Below are positions 16,449 through 25,881 of a stretch of 64,000 nucleotides of DNA, piece by piece (position 1 is the stretch's first letter; each line of letters starts with the position of its first letter). The translations under genes and the position numbers were made by a program. The stretch comes from a virus, in IMG/VR virus record IMGVR_UViG_3300007504_000006, positions 1-64,000 of that record, one strand, 5' to 3'. Under the pieces are notes generated by a model, which made no database searches, had not been told where the DNA came from, and saw nothing but the letters and a program-made list of their open reading frames with translations.

Positions 16449-19307
16449 CTATAATGCTGTTACATCTTTAACTACAATTATACCATGCATGGGGGCATGA
16501 GCCGTACATTGATAAATGTAATTACCGCTTATTACTTGAGGTACTGTCCAAAATAATGTACCATCAATTTTTCCTTGGGCACTTGAACCATATGACCAAA
16601 CATTAGACGTACTAAGATGCCTTAACCCTGTATCATATGCATTAGTTGTGTTTCCTGTAACACCTTCACCTGCGGCTGTTTTTATAACAAATCCGTGGCC
16701 CGAACAATCTAATGCAAATGCATATGTATGGCCGCCTATAACATATATTGTAGGACTTACTGCCGCACTTCCACCTAAGTCATTTCCTGTTACCGCAATT
16801 GTATCAATTGCAAAATATGTATTTGATATTACATAATCATACACTGGCGTTTGAACAAAAAATGTTCTTGCCGCGGCACGTCTTGACTCATATGCGGCTT
16901 CAGCCGCCGCAAAAGTTACAGTATCATTAGTGGAATTTGTTGTAATGGTTATTCCTGTACCTTCAACTAAAGTTACTGTATCACCTGGTTGATCAGCAGT
17001 AAGAGAATTTTGTCCAGATACTGCAATATTTTTATATGTATCTTGTGTTACTGATGACGCCGCAATTGTTAATGTATCGGTTGTGGAATCTGGTGTAATT
17101 GTAACATTAGAACCACCCACAAATGTTAAAGTATCTGTAGCCGAATCTGCTGTTATTGTGCTACCACCTGATACTGCAATTGAAGTAAATGCTGTTGTTG
17201 CTTGGGCAGAATTAGTAATTGTTATACTATCGGCACTATCGTCGGTTGCGATTGCAATACCTGTTCCTGCAATTACTGTTAATGTATCACCTGTTACAGA
17301 TCCATTATCAGCAACGACATCATTTTGTCCTTGAACACTAACTGTTCCAAAAGCAGTAGTAGGAGTTTGGTTACCACCACCTGATGCAGTAGAATTAATT
17401 GTTAAAGTTTGAGCGGCCGCATCGGTTGTTATTGTGACATTAGTTCCTGCAACAAATTCTAAAGTATCTTCTGAGCCTACCGCAACAACATTGTCTTGTC
17501 CTGAAACAGAAATCGTTTTAAAAACATCTGTACTTAAAGAAGAATCAATAGTAAGAACATCACCAGCAATACTAGTTGTAATATTAGTACCACCAGTAAC
17601 AGTTAATACGTCTGTCGAACTGTTTGCTGTTACTGTTCCAGTATCTGCATTTAGGGTTGCCCATAAATCTTGAGTGGTTCCTCCGCCACCGCCACTACCG
17701 CCGGTGTTTGTAATTGTAATAGTATTTCCTGCTCTTGTAGTATCTATACCAGTACCACCAGCAATAGTAAGTTCATCTGTTACACTTGTTGCTTCTGCTG
17801 ATCCTCCCGAATCTGCTGTAACTTTATAATATACACCTGATGGAACTTCAGTCGATTTTGCTACTTTAATCCATTCTCCACTATTACTAGTTGCAGAATA
17901 ATATAATTCATTATTTGCTACACCTACGCAACCCGGATAAGTTGCCGCATCAATTGCACTTTCTAATCCGCTTTTTAATGAAAAGTTATTTTTAAATTTT
18001 GCATTATGCGGAACTAAAAAATCACCATTAACAGTTAATCCTGTTGCTACTTCTGTTCCTGTAGTTTTTATTATTAAAACACTTGTGTCATGATTTTTAA
18101 AATCAAATAAAGGTCTTGTTGTAATTGCTTCTGGCGTACCATACGAATAATCTACTACTTCTCCGCCTTTTCTAACTATGAAATCCATCATAGAAGTAGT
18201 ACCAGTATCCTTTGCTGTAGGAACTTCACCGATAACACTCATACTAGCAAGAGTTGTACTAGATTCTACTCCTCCTCTAACAGTAGGAGCCAACGTTGCT
18301 GTTGTTGTAGATCCGCTTGACATTTCTACAAAATCATTGGTAGCATCTGAAATTGTACCTCTAAAAAATATTTCTCGATTAGTACTAGCAGGATGATTTA
18401 TTTGAATTTTACTACCAAAGGATAATTGATTTTGAAATATTACATCTCCTCCAAATGTAATATCTCCGGCCAAGGTATAATTACCTGTATTTTTAACGTA
18501 ACCAGGTTCAATTGAAAATACGTTATTGTTTAAGTCTAATCCGGTACCTGGAGTATATGCCAAATCTGGAGCATCAATTGTAATTTCATTAGCATTTTGT
18601 GTTAATGTAATATTAGTACCTTGTTTGATACTTCTAAATTGTAAATCACCTGTAGTATTATCTTTAGCAAAAAATACTTGTACTTCACCTGCACCTCTAT
18701 TAGATGCTAAGTTTGATTCGCCTGTATTTTCTACAAATTCTAATGCGGTTTCGCCTGTGTTAACTCTTAACCATTTATGTTGTTCGCCTGTATAATTACT
18801 TGGAGTATCTGTAAGTCCGGTAAAATCAGAGGAACCGCCTCCTCCGCCACCACCTCCAGTAGGCATATCTACTGGTTTATATTGTTGTGCATTAGATTGG
18901 TATTGGAGTATTTGTCCATCAGTAATGCCCGAATCATCTACATTTAATAAATTAGTAAGATTCTGAGTTGTTATATTTTTTAAGTAACTTTCTAATGAAT
19001 GATCACCCCAAGAGTAAGCAGTTTGTGCATTTGTAAGAGTTGTTTGTGTACTAGCATCTAATGCTATTGTACCAGAAGCAGTTATTGGGCCGCCATCTAT
19101 TCCTGTACCAGTATCAATCTGGGTAACAGTACCTGTTCCAGTACCTACAAATTCGCTATGTAACAGTATTCGGTGTCCTCCTATAGTGGCTCCGTCATGT
19201 ACTCTTAATGTGTTTAGGTCAGTATCTACTGTTACTTCGCCTTGAGCTCCTGTAAATGAAGCATGTTGAGTAGTACTTCCTCTTCTAAATTTTACTTCTG
19301 TACTCAT
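16449..19307 (-). CDS. Tail fibre with C-terminal cupredoxin-like (type 1 copper) domain
   Basis: A 952-residue fibre. The start MSTEVKFRRGSTTQHASF is the usual entry of marine phage fibres. The body is built of repeats such as SGQDNVVAVGSEDTLEFVAG and a DTP module (FTGLTDTPSNYTG, about 155-170). The last 130 residues form a cupredoxin-like domain: GHTYAFALDCSGHGFVIKT supplies a His, and the end loop QCTAHAPMHG gives Cys-x2-His-x2-Met, the spacing of amicyanin-type blue copper sites, so all four type 1 copper ligands appear present. In related phage fibres the same fold is common; whether copper is bound is untested. A poly-Gly linker occurs near residue 150. Confidence 0.85.
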   Translation of the reverse strand: MSTEVKFRRGSTTQHASFTGAQGEVTVDTDLNTLRVHDGATIGGHRILLHSEFVGTGTGTVTQIDTGTGIDGGPITASGTIALDASTQTTLTNAQTAYSWGDHSLESYLKNITTQNLTNLLNVDDSGITDGQILQYQSNAQQYKPVDMPTGGGGGGGGSSDFTGLTDTPSNYTGEQHKWLRVNTGETALEFVENTGESNLASNRGAGEVQVFFAKDNTTGDLQFRSIKQGTNITLTQNANEITIDAPDLAYTPGTGLDLNNNVFSIEPGYVKNTGNYTLAGDITFGGDVIFQNQLSFGSKIQINHPASTNREIFFRGTISDATNDFVEMSSGSTTTATLAPTVRGGVESSTTLASMSVIGEVPTAKDTGTTSMMDFIVRKGGEVVDYSYGTPEAITTRPLFDFKNHDTSVLIIKTTGTEVATGLTVNGDFLVPHNAKFKNNFSLKSGLESAIDAATYPGCVGVANNELYYSATSNSGEWIKVAKSTEVPSGVYYKVTADSGGSAEATSVTDELTIAGGTGIDTTRAGNTITITNTGGSGGGGGTTQDLWATLNADTGTVTANSSTDVLTVTGGTNITTSIAGDVLTIDSSLSTDVFKTISVSGQDNVVAVGSEDTLEFVAGTNVTITTDAAAQTLTINSTASGGGNQTPTTAFGTVSVQGQNDVVADNGSVTGDTLTVIAGTGIAIATDDSADSITITNSAQATTAFTSIAVSGGSTITADSATDTLTFVGGSNVTITPDSTTDTLTIAASSVTQDTYKNIAVSGQNSLTADQPGDTVTLVEGTGITITTNSTNDTVTFAAAEAAYESRRAAARTFFVQTPVYDYVISNTYFAIDTIAVTGNDLGGSAAVSPTIYVIGGHTYAFALDCSGHGFVIKTAAGEGVTGNTTNAYDTGLRHLSTSNVWSYGSSAQGKIDGTLFWTVPQVISGNYIYQCTAHAPMHGIIVVKDVTAL

Positions 19308-19316
19308 TTTGTTTCC

Positions 19317-21341
19317 TTATGCAACTGTTTGCCCTGCAAGTTTATAAATTTTACCTGTTCCTGTAGGAGCATATGATAATCGTGTTATAATATATAATTC
19401 TTTATTAATATCTTCTCCAAACCCTGTAATAAATTCGGTACCAACATCTATTGCTATAGGGTTTAATTGATTTATTTGATACATATCTGGTACTGGTTCC
19501 TTTAAGTAATATAATTTTCCCGAAGGATTGTTCCAATCTGTAGTCCAATCAGCAAAAACATATTTTCCAACTAATTCTGTACAAGTGGCTCCCCTATAAA
19601 CAACCCCACCTATAACTGATAGTCCATTAATTGCTCCGCCTGAATGTGTGTATGATGCAACAGGATTTTCAAAACCATTCATAAATGTATTAACATCTGT
19701 ACCTGCGGCAGTAGCAAGAGCAATACCATGATCTAAATCATATACATTATCTCCTTCTTTTACACTCCATCCATAGTTTTTACCATTTTTAACAATATCA
19801 ATTTCTTCTATAGTATTTTGTCCTACATCCCCTGTCCAACATTTTCCTGTAGTTTGATCTACACTGAGTCCGTATGGATTTCTAAATCCATAAGCGAATA
19901 TTTCTTCTTTATAAGTAGAATGATCTTTGTATGGATTATCTGTTGGTATAGCATAATTTGTATATGCTGATGAACCTATATCTACATTTATTCTTAAAAC
20001 TTTTCCTAATAAATTAGTTCTGTCTTGAGCTAAATGATCTGGATCACCTTGCCCTCCGCCGTCGCCTGTTCCAATATACAAAAACCCATCGGGCCCAAAA
20101 GTTATGGCGCCTCCATTATGGTTACTTGCAGGTTGATCAAATTGTAAAATAATTACCTCAGTACTAATATCTACTGTATCATCATTTGCAGGATCGGTAA
20201 CTGTATACCTAGCCAATATAGATTCGTGATCAATTCCTGCACCCGATTTTGCTTTAGAATAATAAACAAAAACCCAACCATTAGTATTATAACTAGGATG
20301 AAACGCTAATCCTAGTAAACCTCGTTCATCATAAGATGTACTTAAAGATTGTATAGTTGATGATAAATCTAAAAATGGAGTTGACAAAATGGTAGAACCT
20401 TTGTATACTTTAATTTTACCTGATTGTTCTGCAATGAATAATCTTTCATCATGACCTGTATTTGTTAATACAACAGGCCCTTCTAATCCAGTAGTATGAT
20501 CTAAAAATACATTTAAATTAACTGCCGTGTCATCTGAAATAAATCCGTTATCTTGTTCTGCCTCGTGGGCCACTAAATCACCAAAATCTACAGGAATTAA
20601 TCCGTAATCTGTTTTATTAAGGGTATAATCAGGTGTTCGTATTTTTATTTGGTTTGTGCCTTCTTCGCTAATAACAATACCATCACCTGCTAGTAATCTT
20701 TTAAATTCTAAATTAACATTACTTTTTTGTTTAAATATACCTATGCCTTCTGTATTTGTGCCGGCATTGCTTGCACTATTTGCTTCGCCACCTACTGCTC
20801 CTGGAGCAGTTTGCCATGTTAATGTTCCTGTGCCATCTGTCATTAAAAATTGACCAGATGTTCCAGCGGATGAAGGAAATGCTAATTCATTTAATTTTAA
20901 CGCACCACCTGCTCCTACTTCTATTTTTAAATCGGTGTTTAATGCAGATATAATTTTCTTTTCATTTAAATTTAAATCTCCCCCTAATACAGGAGTAGCA
21001 TCATTTTGAACGGCAGTAAATTGTTCTGTGTAAGCCAATGTTTGACTTGAACCAGGTATTGCCCTATATACTACAACGGCTGTTTCGCCTGCTTCTAATG
21101 ATGAACTAAATGCAATTTGTGTTCCACTTGCTAAATTTGTTACACTATAATCAACTCCTGGCTTTTGTGTAACACCATCTATTGTTACATCTAGTGCCGC
21201 AACATCTTTAGGAGAACCTGTTGTCAAGGTAAACGAAGTACCTGGGCCAGTAAATGTATCATACTGAAAGTCAGGTATATTTTGTATATCATCGTAATCA
21301 ACTGCGGCTAAAACCGCTTCATATCGTTGACCATAGTACAT
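19317..21341 (-). CDS. Tail fibre fused to a PQQ-type sugar dehydrogenase beta-propeller
   Basis: A 674-residue protein. Residues 1 to about 270 are fibre-like, starting with a VDGVTQKPGVDYSVTN module. Residues about 275-674 match the glucose/sorbosone dehydrogenase family (PF07995-type, six-bladed propeller): RGLLGLAFHPSYNTNG, NHNGGAITFGPDGFLYIGTG, GGQGDP, QDRTNLLGKVLRINVD, YGFRNPYGLS, GDVGQNTIEEID, GKNYGW, YTHSGG and a closing GKIYKLAG. The His of NHNGG and the Arg-Asn of FRNP correspond to PQQ-contacting residues of known members. There is no signal peptide. It either oxidises surface sugars or, more likely, uses the propeller as a carbohydrate receptor. The fusion looks complete, not a frameshift. 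Confidence 0.88.
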   Translation of the reverse strand: MYYGQRYEAVLAAVDYDDIQNIPDFQYDTFTGPGTSFTLTTGSPKDVAALDVTIDGVTQKPGVDYSVTNLASGTQIAFSSSLEAGETAVVVYRAIPGSSQTLAYTEQFTAVQNDATPVLGGDLNLNEKKIISALNTDLKIEVGAGGALKLNELAFPSSAGTSGQFLMTDGTGTLTWQTAPGAVGGEANSASNAGTNTEGIGIFKQKSNVNLEFKRLLAGDGIVISEEGTNQIKIRTPDYTLNKTDYGLIPVDFGDLVAHEAEQDNGFISDDTAVNLNVFLDHTTGLEGPVVLTNTGHDERLFIAEQSGKIKVYKGSTILSTPFLDLSSTIQSLSTSYDERGLLGLAFHPSYNTNGWVFVYYSKAKSGAGIDHESILARYTVTDPANDDTVDISTEVIILQFDQPASNHNGGAITFGPDGFLYIGTGDGGGQGDPDHLAQDRTNLLGKVLRINVDIGSSAYTNYAIPTDNPYKDHSTYKEEIFAYGFRNPYGLSVDQTTGKCWTGDVGQNTIEEIDIVKNGKNYGWSVKEGDNVYDLDHGIALATAAGTDVNTFMNGFENPVASYTHSGGAINGLSVIGGVVYRGATCTELVGKYVFADWTTDWNNPSGKLYYLKEPVPDMYQINQLNPIAIDVGTEFITGFGEDINKELYIITRLSYAPTGTGKIYKLAGQTVA

Positions 21342-21673
21342 TAACTTCTCTCCAAAACACTTGCAAATATTTCACAATCTGTATGTGTAGCCGCAACTTT
21401 TAATGCGTCATCTGCTTCTAAGTTAATTGGCTTATCCAAACTCAATGTTGTATTCGGTGGTATAGGTACTTTAGATAATACTATGTTATCTGAAGTAGCA
21501 CTATTATCATACACTTTTAATGTAATTTGTACATTAGAAGTAGCATGTTTATTAGCAATATACAAACCATGAATAATTGCCGCGACTTGGTTTGCCGCAT
21601 TTGCTGTATACATTGTTTCGTCGGTATCTGCCGCCGAAATTGTATGACTTGCATTTTTAAATGAACTTGCCAT
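21341..21673 (-). CDS. Small beta-rich virion protein
   Basis: A 110-residue protein made of short beta-strands (for example VQITLKVYDNSATSDNIVL, then LSLDKPINLEADDALKV) with no signal peptide or membrane segment. This strand-rich pattern, with a closing CEIFASVLE, is typical of small structural proteins that sit between fibre genes in marine myophages. The stop overlaps the next ATG (TAATG), indicating coupling to the sugar-dehydrogenase fibre. The likely role is an adaptor or decoration protein; this is inferred from fold style and position. Confidence 0.6.
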   Translation of the reverse strand: MASSFKNASHTISAADTDETMYTANAANQVAAIIHGLYIANKHATSNVQITLKVYDNSATSDNIVLSKVPIPPNTTLSLDKPINLEADDALKVAATHTDCEIFASVLERS

Positions 21674-21683
21674 ATTTTATCCG

Positions 21684-24600
21684 TTATGCGAATGCAATAG
21701 CAAAAGCAATTGCATCGTCTTCTTCTATATAAGCACTTCCGCCAGGTCCACTAACTGCTAAGTTACCTATCTGTATATTGTTGCCTTGTTGTATTACAGA
21801 AATACCTGTTCCTGCTGAAATAGAATGAAATTCTAAATCTACACCTGTTTTTTGTTTAAATACTCCAGTTCCTGTCCCAACATTAGATACAGTATTTGCT
21901 TCACCAGTAGAGGTATCAGGGGCAACACCTGGTTCCCATTTACTAGTTACTGAGTTCCATATTAATACATCATTATTTGCTGGAGCATTTGCATAATCTA
22001 CATCAGCAAGGTCACTTGCATTTTTAGATCCAAAATTTGTATCAACACGAGCCTCAGTATAATATTTATTTGTACTTCCTTCTATAACATTGTCTGTACT
22101 AATAGTTCCGCCAACTGTATAATTTGTTAAATCAGCTTCTCCAAGGTATCCTAATGCGGTTTTATTAGTAAATCCTATCGCGGCATTTGTTTCATCTACT
22201 GTTAATAAAAATGTATCTGATCCTGCAAAAGAAGCAGGAGTATCTGTTAACTCTAAAAATGTAGTAGTAGGTGGTTCTACAAATTCTAAATCAGCACCTG
22301 TTGCGGCAACTCTTAAATATTTTCCTGTTTGCCCGCTCATTGTACTAGGTGTATCAGTAAGCCCTGCAAAGGTTGTAATATCGTCGGGGGCATCAACAAA
22401 CTCCAATGCCGTGCCACCTGTATTAACTTTTATATATTTTCCAGCATCTCCGGTTGAAATACCTGGTGTATCTTGTAATGCAGAAAATGTATCAACTTGA
22501 ACTGGAGGATTAACAAACTCTAATCCTGTTTCATTTGCTTTAATTGCAATATACTTTCCACCTTCATTTGCCATAGTACTAGGTGTATCGTCTAAATTAA
22601 TAAAAGTCTTATCTGTAAAAATAAGACCCGTGGCACCCGAATTAACTGTTACTAATTTACCTTCGTTAGTTGAGTAAGTATTAGGTAAAACATCATTTAA
22701 ATTAATAAAATCTGTAATAGTTGTAGGAACATCTGTAAATTGTAATCCGGTTGCTCCGCTATTAACAATTAACATTTTTCCTACGTTACCAGAAAATGTT
22801 GGAGGAGTATCTGTTTGCCCAATAAATGTTGGATTACCATCTATAGTTACTGTAACGTTATCGCCTACTGCTGACGCATTTACTCCATCACCAACAAAAT
22901 CTAAATAACCGACTTCATATGTTAATGTAGTTCCTTCATTTCTAATGCTTACTTTAGGATAATCAGACCAAATAAATTTATTATTTGCAAAATCATATTG
23001 TAAAAATTTATCGTCATCGCCTTGTACTGGAGTATCAACATCAATTATTTGTCCTAAAGTTAATGCTTTCCATTTATATGAATTAGTTCCATAATCATAA
23101 TATAATACTTTTTCATCGTCTGCTTGTATTGATCCTGCTACATCTAACAATTGGGTTAGTGTGTAATCACGAAATTTAAACGAGGTAGTTGCATGATTAT
23201 AATATGCTATTTGTTGATCATTAGTGGAAGTCAGAGCATCTACATCTTCTAAATTTTTAAGTTCATAGGCTTTCCACTTAAACGATGTTGACGGATGATC
23301 ATAATATAAAAAATTAGTATCATTGCTTCCTGAAACAGGAGCAACATCATATAAATCAGTAAAATTTTCTTGTGTTACATTTTGTAAAAATGTTTGGTTT
23401 ATAAATTCTAAACCTGTACCATCATTTTTAACTTTTACAAAATATCCTGCCGAACCTGTATAATTTGCCGGAGTATCAGTTAAATCTATAAACTCATCAG
23501 GTACACTTACATCAGCAAATTCAAGTGACGTTTCATTAGTAGCAACTTTAACAAACTTTCCTGCTTGGCTAGTGTAAGTACTAGGGGTATCAGTTAAACC
23601 TGTAAAAACGGTTGCACCTGTTGCTGATTTATCATCTAATACCCAAGTACCATTTAAATATGAAATAATTTTACCATTGGATACACCAGTAACATTTACA
23701 TCTGTTAATCCTGCTAATGTATTAGATCCTGTATCTAATTGTGGAGTAAATTTTGTACCATCATATTTTAAAACTTGATTAAGAACAGGAGTTGTTGTGG
23801 TTGTATCTACATCTGTTAAATCATCTAATACAGTAGGTATAGATAATGTCGAATTTACCCATTTATTAGTAGTACCTGCAACCCAACGTAATACCTGATC
23901 AACTGTTGGCGAAGTTGTTGATGTATCTACATCTGTTAAATCATCAATACTAGCAGGAACAACGGTAAGTTCTTCTTTCCATTTTTGAGCAATTGAATTC
24001 CATCTTAAAAAATATCCATTAGTACTAACATTTAACGCCGAAGTATCAACATCTCGTATATCAGTTAAATCATCATCATCCTTATCAAAATAATTTTGGG
24101 TTGCATGATTAGTCCAAGCATGGGCGGCATCCCAATTAGTAATTTTTTGTTGGGTTATTCCAGACGAAACATGAGCACCAAATACAGGATCAGTTTCTGT
24201 ATAAGTTTTTAGGTATCCTTCAACACTATGATCTCCCCATCCGTGGGCTGTGTCCCAATCGGTAATTTTTGCAGTAGTAATATTACCTGCAGGTGAAGCA
24301 AGGAATACAGGATCTTGTTCGTCTAATGGTGTGTATGTAAAAACACCTGTTGTATTATCATACGTTAATGTTGATGTTGCATTTGCTGTTGCATTTGTTA
24401 CAGATAAATCTGTTAAATCTACAGTACCTGATGATCCCCATTCTAATGTCGAACCTGTCGAAGGGAATCGTAATACTTGTCCTGCCGCACCAATAACACC
24501 TGGTATTGTATATTTGCCATCAACAACAATATTGTTATTATTATCTACAATTTCATTTGTTATTGTTAATGTTTTTTGTTGCCATGTAATTGTTGCTCCG

Positions 24601-25880
24601 GACCCATCACCTGATCCGTTTGTATCTTGATTGAAATCATATAATTGTTCAGCAGTATCATTTGCCGCTACTATCTGTAAAAATGCTCCTGCTGAACCAT
24701 CGGTTATTCTGGTTCCAGTAGATTCACCATAAGTAATACCATTGGTATATATCTGACCTGAAGCATGTGTACCATCCGATACAGTTGAAAATTCAAATTG
24801 ACTGTTTACTAATGTTGCATTACTTGTATCAAATTTATATGTGCCTCCTGCAACAAAATTAAAAGATGTAATAGCAGTACCTGCTCCAACTATTCCTGTA
24901 GCATCTTCAAAAATATATTTTCCGCTGTCAAATTTTACATAATATGTTTGAGTAGTTATAGGAGGTGCAGTAGTTGTTAAAACAATACCATTACCTTCGG
25001 CTAAAGTTATTTCATCTACCGCTGTGGCTGTAAGTTTATCTTGGCCTGCTATATTCCAATGTTTAAACGTACTTTCCATAGCAATTTTCATTGCTTTGTT
25101 GCCTAAATCAGTTAATGCAAACCCGCTATCTACATCAAACTGTATCGATGTTATATCTGAATTAGTAACATTTGCACCAGTGCCTGTTTCTTTTACTTCT
25201 AAATTAAAAGTAGTACCGGTACCTCCTGTGAAGTTTTGTAAACCTTCGGCACCAATATATCTATATCCTTTGAGCAAATATACAGAATGTGTGTAAACTC
25301 CACTTGATTGTGTTAATAATGGATCTCTAAGATTTCCATTAGGATTACCTACCATTACAAATACACCAGATTCATAATCCCAGTAATATTCTTCATCTGT
25401 AGATTGTGGATATATTTCTTCGTAATCTTGTCTTGCTGTTAAGTCGTAATTACCATTACCTCCGCCAGCAAGTGCTATTGCAAATTTAGGCAAATATGTT
25501 GCACCATATGTTGCTCTAAGCCAATTAGTGAGTCTAGTAGTACCGTCACCTACTGTAGAACATGCAAGCCATGATCGTTGATCTGCTACAGTAGGATCTC
25601 GTGTTAATTCTATAACACCTGCAGATTCGCCAACTGCGGTACCTGCTACAGCACCATTTTTATATTGATAAGAATTAACAGTAGCAGTATTAACATCACT
25701 GGCGACAGCAGGTATTAAATGACTGTCTAACCATAAATTGTGGGTTGGATTTGGAATAGGACTAACTATGGCTTCGTTATTTGGTCCTTTCTCGTGGTCA
25801 AATGCCGTTCGAGCTTTACCATAATTGACTTTTTTATCAATCCTATTCGTGATTACATCATTTAAATTATATGTCGGCAT
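21684..25880 (-). CDS. Large tail fibre with tandem DTP repeats and a degenerate cupredoxin-like domain
   Basis: A 1,398-residue fibre. About residues 300-440 form a domain resembling the cupredoxin module of marine phage fibres (YKFDTSNATL, then FEFSTVSDGTHASG), but the copper ligands are missing: the expected Gly-His is replaced by Asn-Ser-Gln, and the expected Cys/His/Met loop is replaced by a LYDFNQDTNGSGDG stretch. The middle has repeats on LTDVDT or LTQLLDV. From about residue 755 on there are eight DTP repeats (a Phe strand, L-x-DTP, a Gly turn and GLEFV). The C-terminus is short and acidic. Two bases separate it from the upstream lysozyme fibre. Confidence 0.85.
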   Translation of the reverse strand: MPTYNLNDVITNRIDKKVNYGKARTAFDHEKGPNNEAIVSPIPNPTHNLWLDSHLIPAVASDVNTATVNSYQYKNGAVAGTAVGESAGVIELTRDPTVADQRSWLACSTVGDGTTRLTNWLRATYGATYLPKFAIALAGGGNGNYDLTARQDYEEIYPQSTDEEYYWDYESGVFVMVGNPNGNLRDPLLTQSSGVYTHSVYLLKGYRYIGAEGLQNFTGGTGTTFNLEVKETGTGANVTNSDITSIQFDVDSGFALTDLGNKAMKIAMESTFKHWNIAGQDKLTATAVDEITLAEGNGIVLTTTAPPITTQTYYVKFDSGKYIFEDATGIVGAGTAITSFNFVAGGTYKFDTSNATLVNSQFEFSTVSDGTHASGQIYTNGITYGESTGTRITDGSAGAFLQIVAANDTAEQLYDFNQDTNGSGDGSGATITWQQKTLTITNEIVDNNNNIVVDGKYTIPGVIGAAGQVLRFPSTGSTLEWGSSGTVDLTDLSVTNATANATSTLTYDNTTGVFTYTPLDEQDPVFLASPAGNITTAKITDWDTAHGWGDHSVEGYLKTYTETDPVFGAHVSSGITQQKITNWDAAHAWTNHATQNYFDKDDDDLTDIRDVDTSALNVSTNGYFLRWNSIAQKWKEELTVVPASIDDLTDVDTSTTSPTVDQVLRWVAGTTNKWVNSTLSIPTVLDDLTDVDTTTTTPVLNQVLKYDGTKFTPQLDTGSNTLAGLTDVNVTGVSNGKIISYLNGTWVLDDKSATGATVFTGLTDTPSTYTSQAGKFVKVATNETSLEFADVSVPDEFIDLTDTPANYTGSAGYFVKVKNDGTGLEFINQTFLQNVTQENFTDLYDVAPVSGSNDTNFLYYDHPSTSFKWKAYELKNLEDVDALTSTNDQQIAYYNHATTSFKFRDYTLTQLLDVAGSIQADDEKVLYYDYGTNSYKWKALTLGQIIDVDTPVQGDDDKFLQYDFANNKFIWSDYPKVSIRNEGTTLTYEVGYLDFVGDGVNASAVGDNVTVTIDGNPTFIGQTDTPPTFSGNVGKMLIVNSGATGLQFTDVPTTITDFINLNDVLPNTYSTNEGKLVTVNSGATGLIFTDKTFINLDDTPSTMANEGGKYIAIKANETGLEFVNPPVQVDTFSALQDTPGISTGDAGKYIKVNTGGTALEFVDAPDDITTFAGLTDTPSTMSGQTGKYLRVAATGADLEFVEPPTTTFLELTDTPASFAGSDTFLLTVDETNAAIGFTNKTALGYLGEADLTNYTVGGTISTDNVIEGSTNKYYTEARVDTNFGSKNASDLADVDYANAPANNDVLIWNSVTSKWEPGVAPDTSTGEANTVSNVGTGTGVFKQKTGVDLEFHSISAGTGISVIQQGNNIQIGNLAVSGPGGSAYIEEDDAIAFAIAFA
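22190..23620 (-). repeat. Eight tandem DTP fibre repeats of about 32 residues
   Basis: Within the 1,398-residue fibre, a unit of roughly 30 to 33 residues recurs about eight times: F-x-x-L-x-DTP, a short Tyr/Ser/Gly turn, GKxxKV and a final GLEFV strand. Examples are FTGLTDTPSTYTSQAGKFVK, FIDLTDTPANYTGSAGYFVK and FAGLTDTPSTMSGQTGKYLR. Copies differ at the DNA level. One further copy lies in the fibre at 16449-19307. Confidence 0.85.
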
Positions 25881-25881
25881 A

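Noticed and set aside
22190-23620. Repetitive DNA that could suggest a CRISPR or tandem-repeat array
   Set aside because: The repetition is at protein level (DTP fibre repeats) with diverged DNA and no equal spacers.
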